Notes under the pieces: model-generated | What the model was told of the DNA's origin: nothing | Databases searched by the model: none | What the model saw: the letters and a program-made list of their open reading frames with translations, nothing else | Program-made: the position numbers and the translations under genes | Part shown: positions 20,787-32,695 of the stretch, piece after piece | Position numbering within the stretch: position 1 is the stretch's first letter | Layout of the letters: each line of letters begins with the position of its first letter | Source: Sisyra terminalis | Lineage: Eukaryota; Arthropoda; Insecta; Neuroptera; Sisyridae | Length of the DNA stretch: 64,000 bases | NCBI GenBank assembly: GCA_958496175.1 | Contig: OY292280.1 | Coordinates: forward strand, 4,650,001-4,714,000 | Reading direction: 5' to 3'

Positions 20787-20959
20787 CAGCCTATTGGTGG
20801 CCGAGGGGTCAAAGTGACCTCTTCAAAATCGGTAGGTGTTGGGTTTGATCCTCCAATTCGAGCTAATTTTCGATATTTATCGATTTACGGATTTTTATTA
20901 ACCCTAGAGTCGCTAAAAACCTTAGTAGTTATATAGCGACGGTAAATAACAATTAAAAA
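20787..20959 (+). mobile_element. tRNA-derived SINE, diverged copy
   Basis: AGCCTATTGGTGGCCGAGG head, GGGTTTGATCC box B, CCCTAGAGTCGCTAAAA body and GGTAAATAACAATTAAAAA tail. Confidence 0.75.
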
Positions 20960-21219
20960 CAAATGATCATCCATAAGAAACGTCCACCATGATAGAAGAA
21001 CGGGGGTTTGGGTTTTTCCTTATATCCTATTAGTGATTTAGGAAATTGGCTTAGGTTGATTTAAATTAGTGAATTAATAATTTTCTTGTAAAACAAAATA
21101 TGCACATTTTACTGTTGTTATCGACCATGTAATGGTTTGGAAGTTCTCAAGTAATTTTTCCATTGTTCTATTACTATTTCAACAATTGGCCACTGGTATT
21201 CATTAGACTGGTACAACCT

Positions 21220-21490
21220 AATCAAAATAAGATTTTTTCGCTGATTTTGAACAGTTATACTGTAATATAATAATATATAAAAATCATACCATAAACATAA
21301 ATTTGAACAGAAATTCAAACAAAAATATTCGTGACGTATTGTCCAGATACGTATTTCGATTGCCTAGCAAGCTTCCTTAGTGGTCATCAAGTGGTTTGGA
21401 TCACTGCTTTGTGATGATTCACTTGATGGAGGAAGATTGCTTGACAATCGAAATATATATCTGGGCTATACGTCACAAATAATTTTGTTT
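21220..21490. mobile_element. Foldback element, ATACGTAT hammerhead family, decayed
   Basis: Both arms present. Left core (minus strand, about 21345-21378) reads CTAAGGA and right core (about 21438-21472) lacks the CTGATGA box and has ATATATATC for stem III. Predicted inactive. Confidence 0.6.
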
Positions 21491-21502
21491 GAACTTCAAG
21501 TT

Positions 21503-21830
21503 CAACTAATTTTTCTTCGGAAAAAAAGGTTGCCTATTTATGTTTAATTAATAACAAAAGTATCATTCAAAAGAAGGCCAAATAAAATAAATAAACGATA
21601 GCCATTAATTCAATATAAATTGGCCATAATGAAAGTTTGGCAACAAAGAAGAAAATTGTGCAATATTAGAATTGAATTAACAAAACAATTGCGGATAGAA
21701 TAAAAACAAAGTAGAAATCGCTAGGTTGCCAGATTTGACCTTATATACCCTTATGGTTTCTGTATGAAATAGTTCAAATTGGGAAAATTTAGAATAAGGA
21801 TTTTTTGTTGAAGTTGGGGATGGAAGAATG
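21503..21830. repeat. Dispersed repeats also present near 40860 and 41695
   Basis: 21503-21630 matches 40860-40985 directly (shares TTCTTCGGAAAAAAAGGTTG). 21626-21825 matches 41695-41905 in inverse orientation (shares GTTGCCAGATTTGACC). Confidence 0.6.
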
Positions 21831-22143
21831 AATAACGGTGGTTATAGTCGGAAAAAATGAGTTATAATTGTTTTTATTGAGTCATTGATGAAGGTGTATT
21901 ATGGTGGGGGCGGTGGAGTGCGAGGATCTGGTATTATGGCCATGGTTGCGAATGTTATGGCGATCTTGAGAGATTTAGTCATGAACACGTTTTCGGTTTA
22001 CTTTTGATCTTTGTTGCTCTTTTTCTACGACGTGGAGAGACGATTGGTCTCTTACTAATCACTGATTAATTTTTACGATGTTTCCCCGGGATTACCTCGG
22101 GCTTCGAATTGGTTATTAAAGAAACCTGTCCTTCTGTTTTTAG

Positions 22144-22554
22144 GCAGCCAAGGGGGCAATGGGTACTGCGAAAGTCCGTTACTGGCGGAAGGTGAGGACG
22201 AGCGCGGAATGATGGCCGCGACGTCCAACGGGAACTCATTATGCCTGACGATGCCTCGAAGTGACCTCAATGAACTGAATTTGGAAAACAGTCCGTTGTC
22301 ACCCGATTGCTCCAATCTGGACATTCATTCGCATCCGGCTTCTCGAGTTCTTCCATTCCTCTACCTGGGCAACGGGAAAGACGCGGCTGACCTTGAATGC
22401 CTACAAAAACTGGGTACCACTTGTGTGCTAAACGTCACATCTCAACTGCCTGGATACCATGAATCATGCGGAATCACCTACAAACAAATACCTGCCTCCG
22501 ATTCGGGCCAACAGAACCTCAAACAGTATTTCGAAGAAGCTTTCGATTTCATAG
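22144..22554 (+). CDS. puc: puc / DUSP10-type MAP-kinase phosphatase, first visible coding exon
   Basis: Encodes the start of a dual-specificity phosphatase domain. The frame is open from the acceptor TGTTTTTAG (ends 22143, phase 1) to the ATAG|GTACTT donor (22554/22555, phase 1), so at least one coding exon probably lies upstream. ATG codons at 22209 and 22212 could be a start, but the 22 in-frame residues before them (GSQGGNGYCESPLLAEGEDE...) look coding. Family features in order: VLPFLYLGNGKDAADLE, CVLNVTSQLPGYHE, IPASDSGQQNLKQYFEEAF; Asp in PASDSG is the expected general acid. This matches human DUSP10/MKP5 and fly puckered, which dephosphorylate and switch off JNK. The upstream MKP rhodanese domain, if present, is not in this exon. 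Confidence 0.93.
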
Positions 22555-23078
22555 GTACTTATCGATTATATTACCGATTTTATCGATTATTATTATTCAC
22601 TTCCAACAGCTACTTGCATACTCAACTCGAAATTAATTTCAAATTGCCAGATCTCTGAAAAGTGCAACAAAAAAATTAATCTCTACATACAATCTTATCG
22701 CTACCTCTTATATTTTCATATTGTAATTACTAATAATATATATCTATGAATTATATACCTAATTTCAGTTTACCGTAAAAAATTTTCCAAGGTTTTTTCC
22801 ATAATACTTTTATAGATTGTTGATAGGCAGTTATATGCATTGTTTATCAAAAATCTAACAGACCAATTTTTCTACGAAAATTATAAGATTACAAATTGCG
22901 TAAATCTAGTGAGGTGATCAAATAATGTAATTAAAACCAATTATTTACCAAAAATTATTCAAGTAGGAAGTAACAAAATTTTATTAGAGATGGCAGCATA
23001 AAATCATTTTTTCATTCATCCAAAGTATAGGAATATTCCAATAGAGTTAAAGTCTTCTGAGCCATCTATATTACATTA

Positions 23079-24068
23079 GGGTGATTTTTTTTTGGTCTCA
23101 TCGTGAAATTTTGTTTGAAATACCAAAAAAAAAAATTCTCTGAAAGTTTGAGCCCTTAATATTAATTTTAAGTCCTCGACCAAGACGTGTAAAGATTTCC
23201 CATTGAAAATACACGGAAACTCTGATTTTTTATTTTTAAATTTCTATATCTCAGCGGCATTTCATGGGATCGCTTTTACCGAAGATGGTTTTTTCTCAGA
23301 ATTAAACGCTCTACAAAAGTGCCCATTGCGACAAAGTCGTAACTCACACCGGTGAGGTAGTACGGGCCACTGAACCTGATTTTTCCATAAAATTCGCGTT
23401 TTTTTTGCATTTATCTCGTAAATAACAAGAGCTACGGAAAAATTATAAATGAAAAACTTGTAGAGAATTTGATTTCCTACAAAAAAGATCCTGTAGACCT
23501 AATCGGGAAGATCAATATTAAACGAGATATTAAGCCTTGAATTGATTTTTCTGTGAAATTTTTGCCGATCATTGATTTAAACTTATTAAAATCTTTTTTT
23601 CAAAAATCAATTCAAGACTTAATATCTCGTTTAATATTGATCTTCCCGATTAGGTCTACAGGATCTTTTTTGTAGGAAATCAAATTCTCTACAAGTTTTT
23701 CATTTATAATTTTTCCGTAGCTCTTGTTATTTACGAGATAAATGCAAAAAAAACGCGAATTTTATGGAAAAATCAGGTTCAGTGGCCCGTACTACCTCAC
23801 CGGTGTGAGTTACGACTTTGTCGCAATGGGCACTTTTGTAGAGCGTTTAATTCTGAGAAAAAACCATCTACGGTAACAGCGATCCCATGAAATGCCGCTG
23901 AGATATAGAAATTTAAAAATAAAAAATCAGAGTTTCCGTGTATTTTCAATGGGAAATCTTGACACGTCTTGGTCGAGGACTTAAAATTAATATTAAGGGC
24001 TCAAACTTTCAGAGAATTTTTGTTTTTGGTATTTGCAACAAAATTTCACGATGGGACCAAAAAAAGTC
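23079..24068. mobile_element. Nearly perfect long foldback in the puc intron
   Basis: Two arms of about 470 bp (23079-23550 and 23602-24068) around a ~50-bp loop, visibly almost identical base for base (for example CCTGTAGACCTAATCGGG at about 23501 and its inverse near 23650). It fills most of intron 22555-24215. It includes TTGTAGAGAATTTGATTTCC, the small module shared with the other long foldbacks. No protein is encoded. A transcript of puc would contain a long double-stranded hairpin before splicing. Confidence 0.8.
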
Positions 24069-24215
24069 AAAAAAAAATATCCATGGTTTCATCAAAGTTG
24101 AGTTATACTGCATGAATTTTCGCATAAGTTCATTTATATTTAGGATGTTGTCCTGAAAATTCCAATTTAGGAAGGGTATTAACTTGTTTTTTTTTTTTGT
24201 TGTATGTTTTTGTAG

Positions 24216-24511
24216 AGGATGCCAGAAAGCGGGGGGCCAGCGTTTTGATTCATTGTCAAGCCGGAGTTTCGCGTAGTGCTACAATTGCGATCGCATATAT
24301 TATGAAGCACAAGCAATTATCGATGATCGATGCGTACAAATTCGTCAAAACCGTGCGACCGATTATTTCGCCGAATTTGAACTTCATGGGTCAACTGCTG
24401 GAGTTGGAACAGAGCCTATATACCACAGATGAGGCGTCCACAACGCAGCGACTCACCCCACCGAATTTCCAGCATTGCTGGAAAGAAGAAGTGCCTACAT
24501 ATAGTGCTTAA
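24216..24511 (+). CDS. puc: puc / DUSP10-type phosphatase, catalytic exon
   Basis: Joins in frame to 22554: the split codon GAG gives FDFIEDARKRGASVLIHC. It contains the catalytic P-loop HCQAGVSRS (Cys nucleophile, Arg phosphate binder), the AYIMKHKQLSM segment conserved in MKPs, DAYKFVKTVRPIISPNLNFM and a C-terminal tail RLTPPNF...PTYSA ending at TAA 24509-24511. Human DUSP10 has the same order and a comparable RILTP tail. All catalytic residues are intact. Visible protein is about 234 residues. The role as JNK phosphatase in a negative feedback loop is known for puc in flies and inferred here. Confidence 0.95.
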
Positions 24512-25154
24512 CGACTTTTCGAAAATCACAAAACCTACTGATCGAAAGTTACTGAACATTTTTGTGTTTATTAAGAAAACAATATGTGCTTTTTATCGAC
24601 CACCAACTCTTGTGCAACTGTTAAACCATATACACAACGGCCTTACAACCAAACCGCGACAAATTGAAAATGGAACCCAGAAAACCGGCGTACAAAACGA
24701 CAGTATTAGGACTAAAGACAATTTTCTGCAGCTACAAATGTGTCAAGTAGTTTCCAGGCAACACTCGTCCCATCAGATTTCAAATCCCTCACCAATCATC
24801 GAATACTACAAAACCTTCAACTGCAATTTCTACTTTTGTACTACAATCGATTTTTTACCAACCCCATATCCTAGCAAAATCAATTTCAAAATGGCCTCGC
24901 TTTGGATGAGCCGTTGGCTTCGCCAACTCCACTTCGGCTTAACCATACCAAGTCACAGCACTGGAAATAAAATAAGTCAATTAAGGGATCAATATTCTTT
25001 AATAATTAAGTCAATTGAATTATTTGTTTCATATCATAAAAATGGTGGCCTTAATCGATTACATTTCTATCCAAAGTATGAAATGTTTCGATTTTTCCAG
25101 TTAGTGTCTTGATATAAGATTTCAACAAATTACCAAATTTAAATAATAAATAAA
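24512..25154 (+). other. puc 3' UTR
   Basis: Follows the stop at 24511. Overlapping AATAAA hexamers at 25145-25150 and 25149-25154 give a 3' UTR of about 640 nt. A 227-codon open frame (24429-25112) begins inside the coding exon in another frame and crosses the UTR; its peptide shows no domain. Confidence 0.6.
25145..25154 (+). terminator. puc candidate poly(A) signals
   Basis: Two overlapping AATAAA hexamers, the first clear ones after the puc stop. Confidence 0.5.
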
Positions 25155-25256
25155 TTTACCTATTTGCTCATGACTATTATTCAAGGGAGGTTTTCATTTG
25201 AACGGTTGAAAAATCTCAATTTTATTCATTTATCCAATGGTCCTGTTTAAATAATA

Positions 25257-25442
25257 CAGTATAATCTCACTAATCCGGCACTTCGATAGATCGGCACATC
25301 CAATAATCCGGCACCCTCCACCCACGCCTCCCAATGCTTAATTTTATTCATTACCTATGACTTTTTCACTATAATCCAGTAATCCGAACATTCCAATAAA
25401 CCCTCCGGTTTTTAACACTACTGGATTAGTGAGATTACACTG
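25257..25442. mobile_element. pogo/Tigger-like MITE
   Basis: TA|CAGTATAATCTCACTAATCC on the left and GGATTAGTGAGATTACACTG|TA on the right. 186 bp, internally deleted relative to the 36650 copy. Confidence 0.8.
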
Positions 25443-25618
25443 TAATAACAAAATATATTGTTGTCTAATTTATACAATTTAATTTACAAAAGTAAACTTT
25501 AAACGTATTACCTCACGTATTTCGAGTTCCAAGCAATCAATAGTCATCAAATAGTATTGGATCTCCCCGTAACTTCAATATAATAAGTTCCATAAATTAG
25601 ACTCCAATTTTATATTTT
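25443..25618. repeat. Decayed ATACGTAT hammerhead-family fragment
   Basis: Recognisable by CGTATTTCGAGTTCCAAGCAA and GGATCTCCCCGTAACT; the core is lost. Confidence 0.4.
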
Positions 25619-25626
25619 GTTCAAAC

Positions 25627-25825
25627 CAGGGATGGGCAACTTGCGGGCCGCATGCGGCCCGCTTTGATCCACGAATTCATCACACTTACAAATTTCACAT
25701 TTTTTAGTGCCCAAAGTGATGAAATCAATTCATCAAAATTGTCTATGTACCTAAGTCCTATATGGCCTATGGAATTATGATGCATTTTCAAAGTGGCCCG
25801 CATTATTATTTTGTATTAACCCCTG
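25627..25825. mobile_element. hAT-like MITE with 8-bp target duplication
   Basis: Begins CAGGGATGGGCAAC and contains GCGGGCCGCATGCGGCCCGC; ends TTAACCCCTG. Flanked by GTTCAAAC (25619-25626) and GTTTAAAC (25826-25833), an 8-bp duplication with one mismatch. The termini and GGGCCGCATGCGGCCC block are typical of hAT elements widespread in animals. Confidence 0.8.
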
Positions 25826-25833
25826 GTTTAAAC

Positions 25834-27451
25834 AATATAACATATTCAAAATCAGCAAATCAATTCTAATAAAAGGTCTTTTGTATAAAAAAAATCCATC
25901 CATTTACTTATGTACCAAAAGTACTATAATAAGGACCTTAAGATTTGGGACCTAAACATAAATCCCATGAATCTTTATTCAAAGAATGGGCAAAATTTTC
26001 GAGAAAAAAAAGGGTTTTTGGAAATCTTTTTCGAATACGTACACTAAGTGGTACATTAATGTGTAATATTTTATCTAAAAGGAATTTCTCGGAACTACTA
26101 AAAAAAACGATGTTTTGATACCTTTGATACCTTCAGGTATTAAACAACCCACAAAAATTCAAAAGGAAAATCCTTTTGGACCAACAGTTTGAAAGTTGTT
26201 CCTTTTATCCTTTTTGTTTATCCCTTCTTTCCTTGATTTCCCTCGTAAATTATTCCTCCCTATATTCAGTAACTTCTTCACAGTTATGAAGTTATAGGAT
26301 AGAAAAAAATTTACAAATTTAATATTTGCAATAAAATATTTCCAAACCTTGCCTTATGCATTTCTGGCTGTTGGTAATTTTTAAAATTTGTTGTATGTGT
26401 AAATTGTAGTCTACGTAGAGTTCATTATGATGGAGTAAATTCCTGTCAGATGGGCCACAAACCGCCAAATGTAAATGAGCAAAAATCGGACAAAATTAAA
26501 AAATCGATTGTTTTATAATGAAATTCAATACCCGAATTATATATATAATAGGCTTTAACGACAATTTCTTCCGTTTATTGTATTTAAAAAGAATGAAATT
26601 TATTAATATTATCGATCTAGTCGTAATTTATTGTAGTTTTTAGTTAAAATATCTGACATTTTTCGTTAAAAAATCTAGAAATATATTTTTGTTTTGTGAT
26701 ATTCATCATTAATTTTAGATAATAAACCTTAATCATTGTTTACATTATTAATTGGAGCGTTCATTTTGAAAATGGTCTATATGTAAACAAACCAAAATGA
26801 GTGCCATATTTGCGAGTATCAATTGTTTCGAATGGTTATGGATGCGATTGTAAACAGTAAAACAATAGGGGATGTACCCTGACTTATACCACTATCAAAA
26901 TGAACGCTTGAATTTATGACAGGATTATACCATAAAGAAAACTTGTAGTTGTACTAGCAGCTAAACGAGGGAATTTTTTTTCAATTATTTGTCTATAAAA
27001 AAAAAAACGAGGCTTATAGCTCAATTGTGGTTTTAGCTAACTATGATTAATCAAATAGTTTATGAATATGAAATTTGATTTTTTTATATAAAATGAAAAA
27101 AAAGAACATTTTAAGAGAAACGTGTTTTATTTTATGGATTCCCAGTTGTCCTAGTACGATTTTGCTGTTTCCCAAAGATGGCTTCAAAAGTAAGTACTTT
27201 TCACTACAATAAAATTATATAATAAGGGGTTCAAGCTTTCTACATCCCTAAGCATTATAATAATCCTATGACAATTCGAATTTGTATCCTTTATCATAAT
27301 AAAATCCACCCTAAAGCCTGAAGTCTTGGATTCAATACTGAGATCGGTTATATCCTAATATATGCTGGTTATATTTTTTATAGTACCGGAAAATTTCAAA
27401 AGCATTCGACCAGAAAATCATTTGAACGTTTTTAAATGAGTAGAGTATCCA
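25834..27451. other. Intergenic AT-rich DNA
   Basis: No gene, RNA or repeat recognised. Short (TA) tract near 26537. Confidence 0.4.
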
Positions 27452-28778
27452 ATAGGGTGGGTCAAAAAAATCGATTATTTTTTTAAAATGGGTTGCTAGA
27501 CACCTTTAAAAAAATCTCACCAAGTATTAGCTCTTAATTTTAATAGGAAGATCCTCCGCATCGCAGTTTTGTATTTTTTTCTCAGTCCAATAGAAAAAAA
27601 TTCATACCTCATCATTTATCGATTGTACAGAAAAATGTTCTGAAAGAATTTTTTAGGAAATTTAATGCTCTACAAAAAAAGTATCTTATATTTTTTCCGT
27701 AAGCCACACAATTTGAAAGATATTAAGGATTTAATTTTGATTATTTTAAGACAAATTTCATTTTTATTTATGAATTTTATAACTCGACAATAAATTACTC
27801 TTATACAATGCGCAATACAAATTTTTGTTGGAAATTAACTGCTCTATAAAAATGGTTTCTTATGTTTTGGCGATTAAATTAACTCTTCGAAAGATATTCA
27901 TTATCAAACTTTCATGTGTACGGATTTTTATTGTAAGTTGTCAAAGAGCATCGAAAAAATTACCCAACTTGCAACAAAAACTTGTTTGAAAATTGAAATA
28001 AAAAACTTTTTTATAACTAATTGGACATTGTTTTTCTCTAATACTGAAATATATCATAATATATGTATAATGAAAACTTTACTTTTTTGATTAATAAATA
28101 TTTAACTAAGCGATAAATAATGTACAATTTATTTTTTTAAATGGAGACAAATATACTTAAGCATAAAAAAAAAACTTGAAAAATATTTTGAAGTTTCTCA
28201 GTTGATAAAAACTAAAATTCGTGTAAATTTTCTCAAAAATTATAAATTAAATTGAAATTTTATGTCAAAAATCTCATCAAAAACTTTTAAAACCCGTACA
28301 CATGAAAGTTTGGTGATGAATATTTTTTGAAGGATTAATTTAATCGCCAAAACCTAAGAAACCATTTTTATAGAGCAGTTAATTTCCAACAAAAGTTTGT
28401 ATTGCGCATTGTATAAGTGTCATTTATTATCGAGTTATAAAATTCATAAACAAAAATGAAATTTGTCTTAAAATAATCAAAATTAAATCCTTAATATCTT
28501 TCAAATGGTGAGGCTTACGGAAAAAATATTGAATACTTTTTTGTAGAGCATTAAATTTCCTAAAAAATTTTTCAAAACATTTTTCTGTACAATCGATAAA
28601 TGATGAGGTATGAATTTTTTTCTATTTGACTGAGAAAAAAATACAAAACTGCGATTCGGAGGATCTTCCTATTAAAATTAAGAGCTCATATTTGGTGAGA
28701 ATTTTTTTAAGGGGTCTAGCAACCCATTTTTCCGCGTCACTTGAAAAAAAAAAATAATTGATTTTTTTGACCCACCGT
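27452..28778. mobile_element. Long foldback element B, 1.3 kb
   Basis: Ends GGGTGGGTCAAAAAAATCGA and its inverse ending TTGACCCACC, arms of about 650 bp meeting near 28115. TA lies outside both ends, but the target duplication is not clear. Contains two degenerate copies per arm of the CTCTACAAAA module (27650, 27840 and their inverses 28370, 28540). No transposase. Confidence 0.7.
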
Positions 28779-29173
28779 AGTATACAATATATAAATCTGA
28801 TAAAATCGAAAGGCTTAAAAGGTTTTTTTCACGTATAATACCTCACCATATGTTAATCTTAGTCCTTCTTCCTTCCAAATCAACACTAACGGATAATAAA
28901 CTGCTTATAATATTCCCAGAATTAATTCGCAACTACCATTCAAAAAAATCCGTTAACCTTCCCGTTATACACAAATGTATGGCTTGTTGCATAACCAGCA
29001 TAATGTATATAAGTAAATGATTCCATATTACTGTATGGGATATTTAAGCCTTATGAATCTTCTTTTCTCTAAATAACAATTAATTTTAATCAATGATTAG
29101 AGTAAAGGCTTCATCAGATCTAAAAATTTCATATTTTCATTGGAAAATTATTTCATTATTCAACTAATTCAAA
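28779..29173. other. Intergenic DNA between foldback B and SINE
   Basis: No gene recognised. Confidence 0.35.
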
Positions 29174-29344
29174 AGCCTACTGGTAGCCGAGTGGTCTAGG
29201 TGACCACTCCAAAACTAGTAGGTAGTGGGTCCAAAACTCGTACCGTGCAAATTTTCAATATTTCTCGATAGCGGATTTAAATAACCCTAGAGTCGCTAAA
29301 GACTATAGTAGTTATAAAACGACGGTTAATAACAAAAAAACAAA
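29174..29344 (+). mobile_element. tRNA-derived SINE (composite, second copy)
   Basis: AGCCTACTGGTAGCCGAGTG head; box B is damaged (GGGTCCAAAACTC); body normal. Confidence 0.75.
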
Positions 29345-29964
29345 CAAAATAGAATTCAATTAATCTGGAGAAACCAAAACTTTTTCAACCTTTTCACAAA
29401 TTCTCAAATCAAGACAACAGCAGAATAAAGAATTTCCGGAGTGACCCAATTGGTTTATCTGAAGAGCAGCTCTGCCCCAATGGAACTATGAACAATGCTG
29501 GAACGCAATTGTCCTTCTAGGACATTAGAACCCTCAAAAGAACTCCTGTTTCTTGACGAATAGAATTTCGGAACAACTACGCCTTTGAAACCTGAATTAC
29601 TATAATTAAATAGGTGCAACTACACAGGATCTAGACCTGAGGAGAGATGGCATTTGAAGTGCCTATGAACAAGTTGAAAATTATTGATTATGATTGTAAG
29701 GAACTCAAATTTGATACCTAGTATAGAGTAATGCAGGACCTAGTTACACCACTGATAGCCTTGTCAGTAAACACCTACCCCACCAAAAAATTCACATCAC
29801 AAAGAATGAATTTAGATGGATAGATAAGTAGTTCTGCTTAATTCTACAGCCGTAGGACCATCAATTAAAGATACCATCAAAGGTTACTATCAGCACCTCT
29901 TACAAAAGTGTAAAATCATATAGTACATTGCTATAGAACGTAAGTAATAAGAATATTTATAGTG
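29345..29964 (+). repeat. SINE-composite spacer 2, copy 2
   Basis: About 620 bp closely similar to 8278-8882 (shares CCGGAGTGACCCAATTGG, GAAGAGCAGCTCTGCCCC and CACTGATAGCCTTGTCAG). Function and origin unknown. No long open frame. Confidence 0.75.
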
Positions 29965-30130
29965 AGTTTACTGGTAGCCGAGTGGTCTAGGACCTAGGTG
30001 ACCGCTCTAAAACTAGTAGGTAGTGGGTTTGATCCTCGTATCGTGCAAATTTTCAATATTTCTCGATAGAGGATTTAAATAACCCTAGAGTCGCTAAAGA
30101 CTAGTAGTTATAAAACGACGGTAAATAACG
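29965..30130 (+). mobile_element. tRNA-derived SINE (composite, third copy)
   Basis: Head TACTGGTAGCCGAGTGG, box B GGGTTTGATCC, end GGTAAATAACG. Confidence 0.75.
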
Positions 30131-30427
30131 ACAAACAGTACGAAAAATTCGATTTCACTCGAGTTTTGCTTTGTCTCTTTTTGGCCTTTTAATGAATTAC
30201 GCCGAGTTGACTTTCCCCTGTGAAATGTACAGAAATATACCAAACTGCAAGGAAATCTTTCAATGTAGCCTAAGATTTTTCAAGGTACCCACAAAAGGGA
30301 ACAGAGGATGCAATGTTATGAATCTACTCAACACGCATGCTTCATTGTTTTCGATTTTCTTTTGTCATTCCAAATCACGGAAAAGTGATCTATTCCAACT
30401 GTTATTTCATTATTCAAGTAATTCAAA
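30131..30427. other. Unique DNA between SINEs
   Basis: About 250 bp of less AT-rich sequence found only here, then 40 bp of spacer 1 tail (TTCCAACTGTTATTTCATT). An 89-codon open frame (30171-30440) spans it and enters the SINE; the peptide (MNYAELTFPCEMYRNIPNC...) is not recognised. Confidence 0.4.
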
Positions 30428-30599
30428 AGCCTACTGGTAGCCGAGTGGTCTAGGTGACCACTCCAAAACTAGTAGGTTGTGGGTTCGATCCTCGTATCGT
30501 GCAAATTTTCAATATTTCTCGATAGCGGATTTAAATAACCCTAGAGTCGCTAAAGACTATAGTAGTTATAAAACGACGGTAAATAACAATTAAAAAAAA
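30428..30599 (+). mobile_element. tRNA-derived SINE
   Basis: Full-length: AGCCTACTGGTAGCCGAGTG head, GGGTTCGATCC box B, AAATAACAATTAAAAAAA tail. Confidence 0.8.
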
Positions 30600-32695
30600 T
30601 ACCGTCCTTTTAAGGGGGCGGCGAATTTTTCCTCAATTTATCTAGTGTAAGTAGAGTGACTTTTGGTTTATGGAACTACAAAGGTACTTAGATTCTTCCA
30701 GTACTCAACTTCAACGTTATACTGTAATAAATATTAATAGTATTAACAGTAGCTTACCTCATGTCACTCATTACAAATAACAGTAAAATACATACAAGTT
30801 TTAAATCACTAATACAGAAAAATAACACTTAAAGACCACAATGATGATACACATTCCCATGCTACATTATAAGAGGTTCATATCAGTACTATCAAAATAG
30901 TTTTTATAAATGTAATTAGTTCATTAATATTGTAATTTATTTTAAAGTTAATATTTAAATGACATGAAAATTGGAAAAATAAAGCATGCGCATTCCATGT
31001 ATACTTACAATTGTTGGGTCCAATTTCTATAATCAGTTATCGATGATTTTTCAATTTTATGATTTCTAGTATCCCACCTATATATTGATAATATATTTTA
31101 CTTTTAATATTGAAAAAAACTTACTAATTCTCAACTCAACAAATCCAATAAATTACTTAAGTATAAATGAATTAATATTCAAGATGTCTAACGGATGAGA
31201 TATTCATTTGTTTTTCAAACAACAATGGTAACAATGATTTAAATTTTGAATCATTGAAATTATAGAAAATTTTGACCAAAATCGAAAGTTTATGAATTTA
31301 AAAGTGTAAATTGAACAGTTTCATAAGAGAATTTTTGAAAATTACAACTTTTAATTGAAATTGATTGTTGAAAGAAGTCGGTAAGGTAGATTTCTAAAGT
31401 TGAATATTCGATAATTTAAACAATTTAAACATTTAAATTAAACATTTAATTTAATTTTCATAACTCTCCAGAAGTATTCACCATAAGTTTCCTTTTAACC
31501 AACTGATCAATGATGTTAAATTACGATTTTAATTAAGGTAAATAAGAAAAAAAATCATTCAAAAATAAAAAAAATACCGAATTTTGTTTTAACGTCACAC
31601 TACATAAATATAATTTTCCATGGGTCATTGTATAAATTATTAGATAGAAATTGGGAAATGGTTTAAACTTGATTCTTCTATTTATCATTTCTTAGCTCAA
31701 CTTACATGTTCAAGTTAGGAGAAAGTAAGAAAAATCCGGTTTGCGATTTCCTTAAAAAATATTTAATAAAATTATTATAAAATATTTAAAACATTTTAAC
31801 TCAAAAAAAAAAGGAAAGAAAAATATATATATATATATAAAACTCATTATTTGCATTTTATTCAAATTTGCCATTCTTAATTTATTTGAATTAAACTTCA
31901 TAATATTATACTTTTACTAACTTATATTTTTCCTCCCTCATTTACAAAATCGTAAATTAGTGAATATTAGGCGAACGATTTATTTTTTCATCATTGAACA
32001 CAATTAAATATTTTCCTTGTTCATTGAACAAATTTATTGGTAATTTATTAAAATCGTTAGTTTTCTATTCACATGAACATTAACGTTTAGGAGGAAAAAA
32101 TTGATATAAACTTGTTTAACATATTTTTAACAAATACTGGAATTATCGATAAATTCAATATTAAAAATGAAATTAGCCATTGGCAAAAGTCAGTTTCAAC
32201 CCCATCGATTTTCCCTCACTTATAAATCATAACACCGATTCGGAAACGTGGAAAATTGAGATCGAATTAACGTACATAACAAATATAGATACATCGGTGG
32301 GCTAATTACTTCTCCAGCAACTAAATCAAACTACCCCTAAAGTATTTGAGGTTTGCTCTCGATTTTCAATGGATATTTTCATTTTCAACAAAAATTTATT
32401 GCAGATATGTTCTTAATATGAGGAAATACATAAATCTTACAAAATAAATTGTGTACTAAACTTGAGGTAAAAATAAGGAAATTATTATTAAAATATCTTG
32501 AATTTGCTGGAATTGAAAATAATACTTTTTTGCTAAATTAAAATGTTAAATGTAAAAGAAAAAGTTAAAATTCCCCATGTTTAATAACATAATTTATATA
32601 ATAAATACTTTCAAAAATTATCATTAAAGGGGTGAGTGGAAATTACAACTTTTTCAATAAAATAAATAATTTATTATAGTAAACAATTTTTCAAT
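30600..32695. other. Intergenic AT-rich DNA
   Basis: No gene or recognisable transposon. A (TA) microsatellite lies at about 31826-31843. Confidence 0.45.

Noticed and set aside
22073..22324. 83-codon minus-strand open frame opposite puc
   Set aside because: Lies opposite the conserved puc exon and crosses its splice acceptor; shadow frame.
24429..25112. 227-codon plus-strand open frame over the end of puc and its 3' UTR
   Set aside because: It starts inside the puc catalytic exon in a different frame and the peptide has no recognisable domain; puc's own frame with its conserved tail and stop explains the region.
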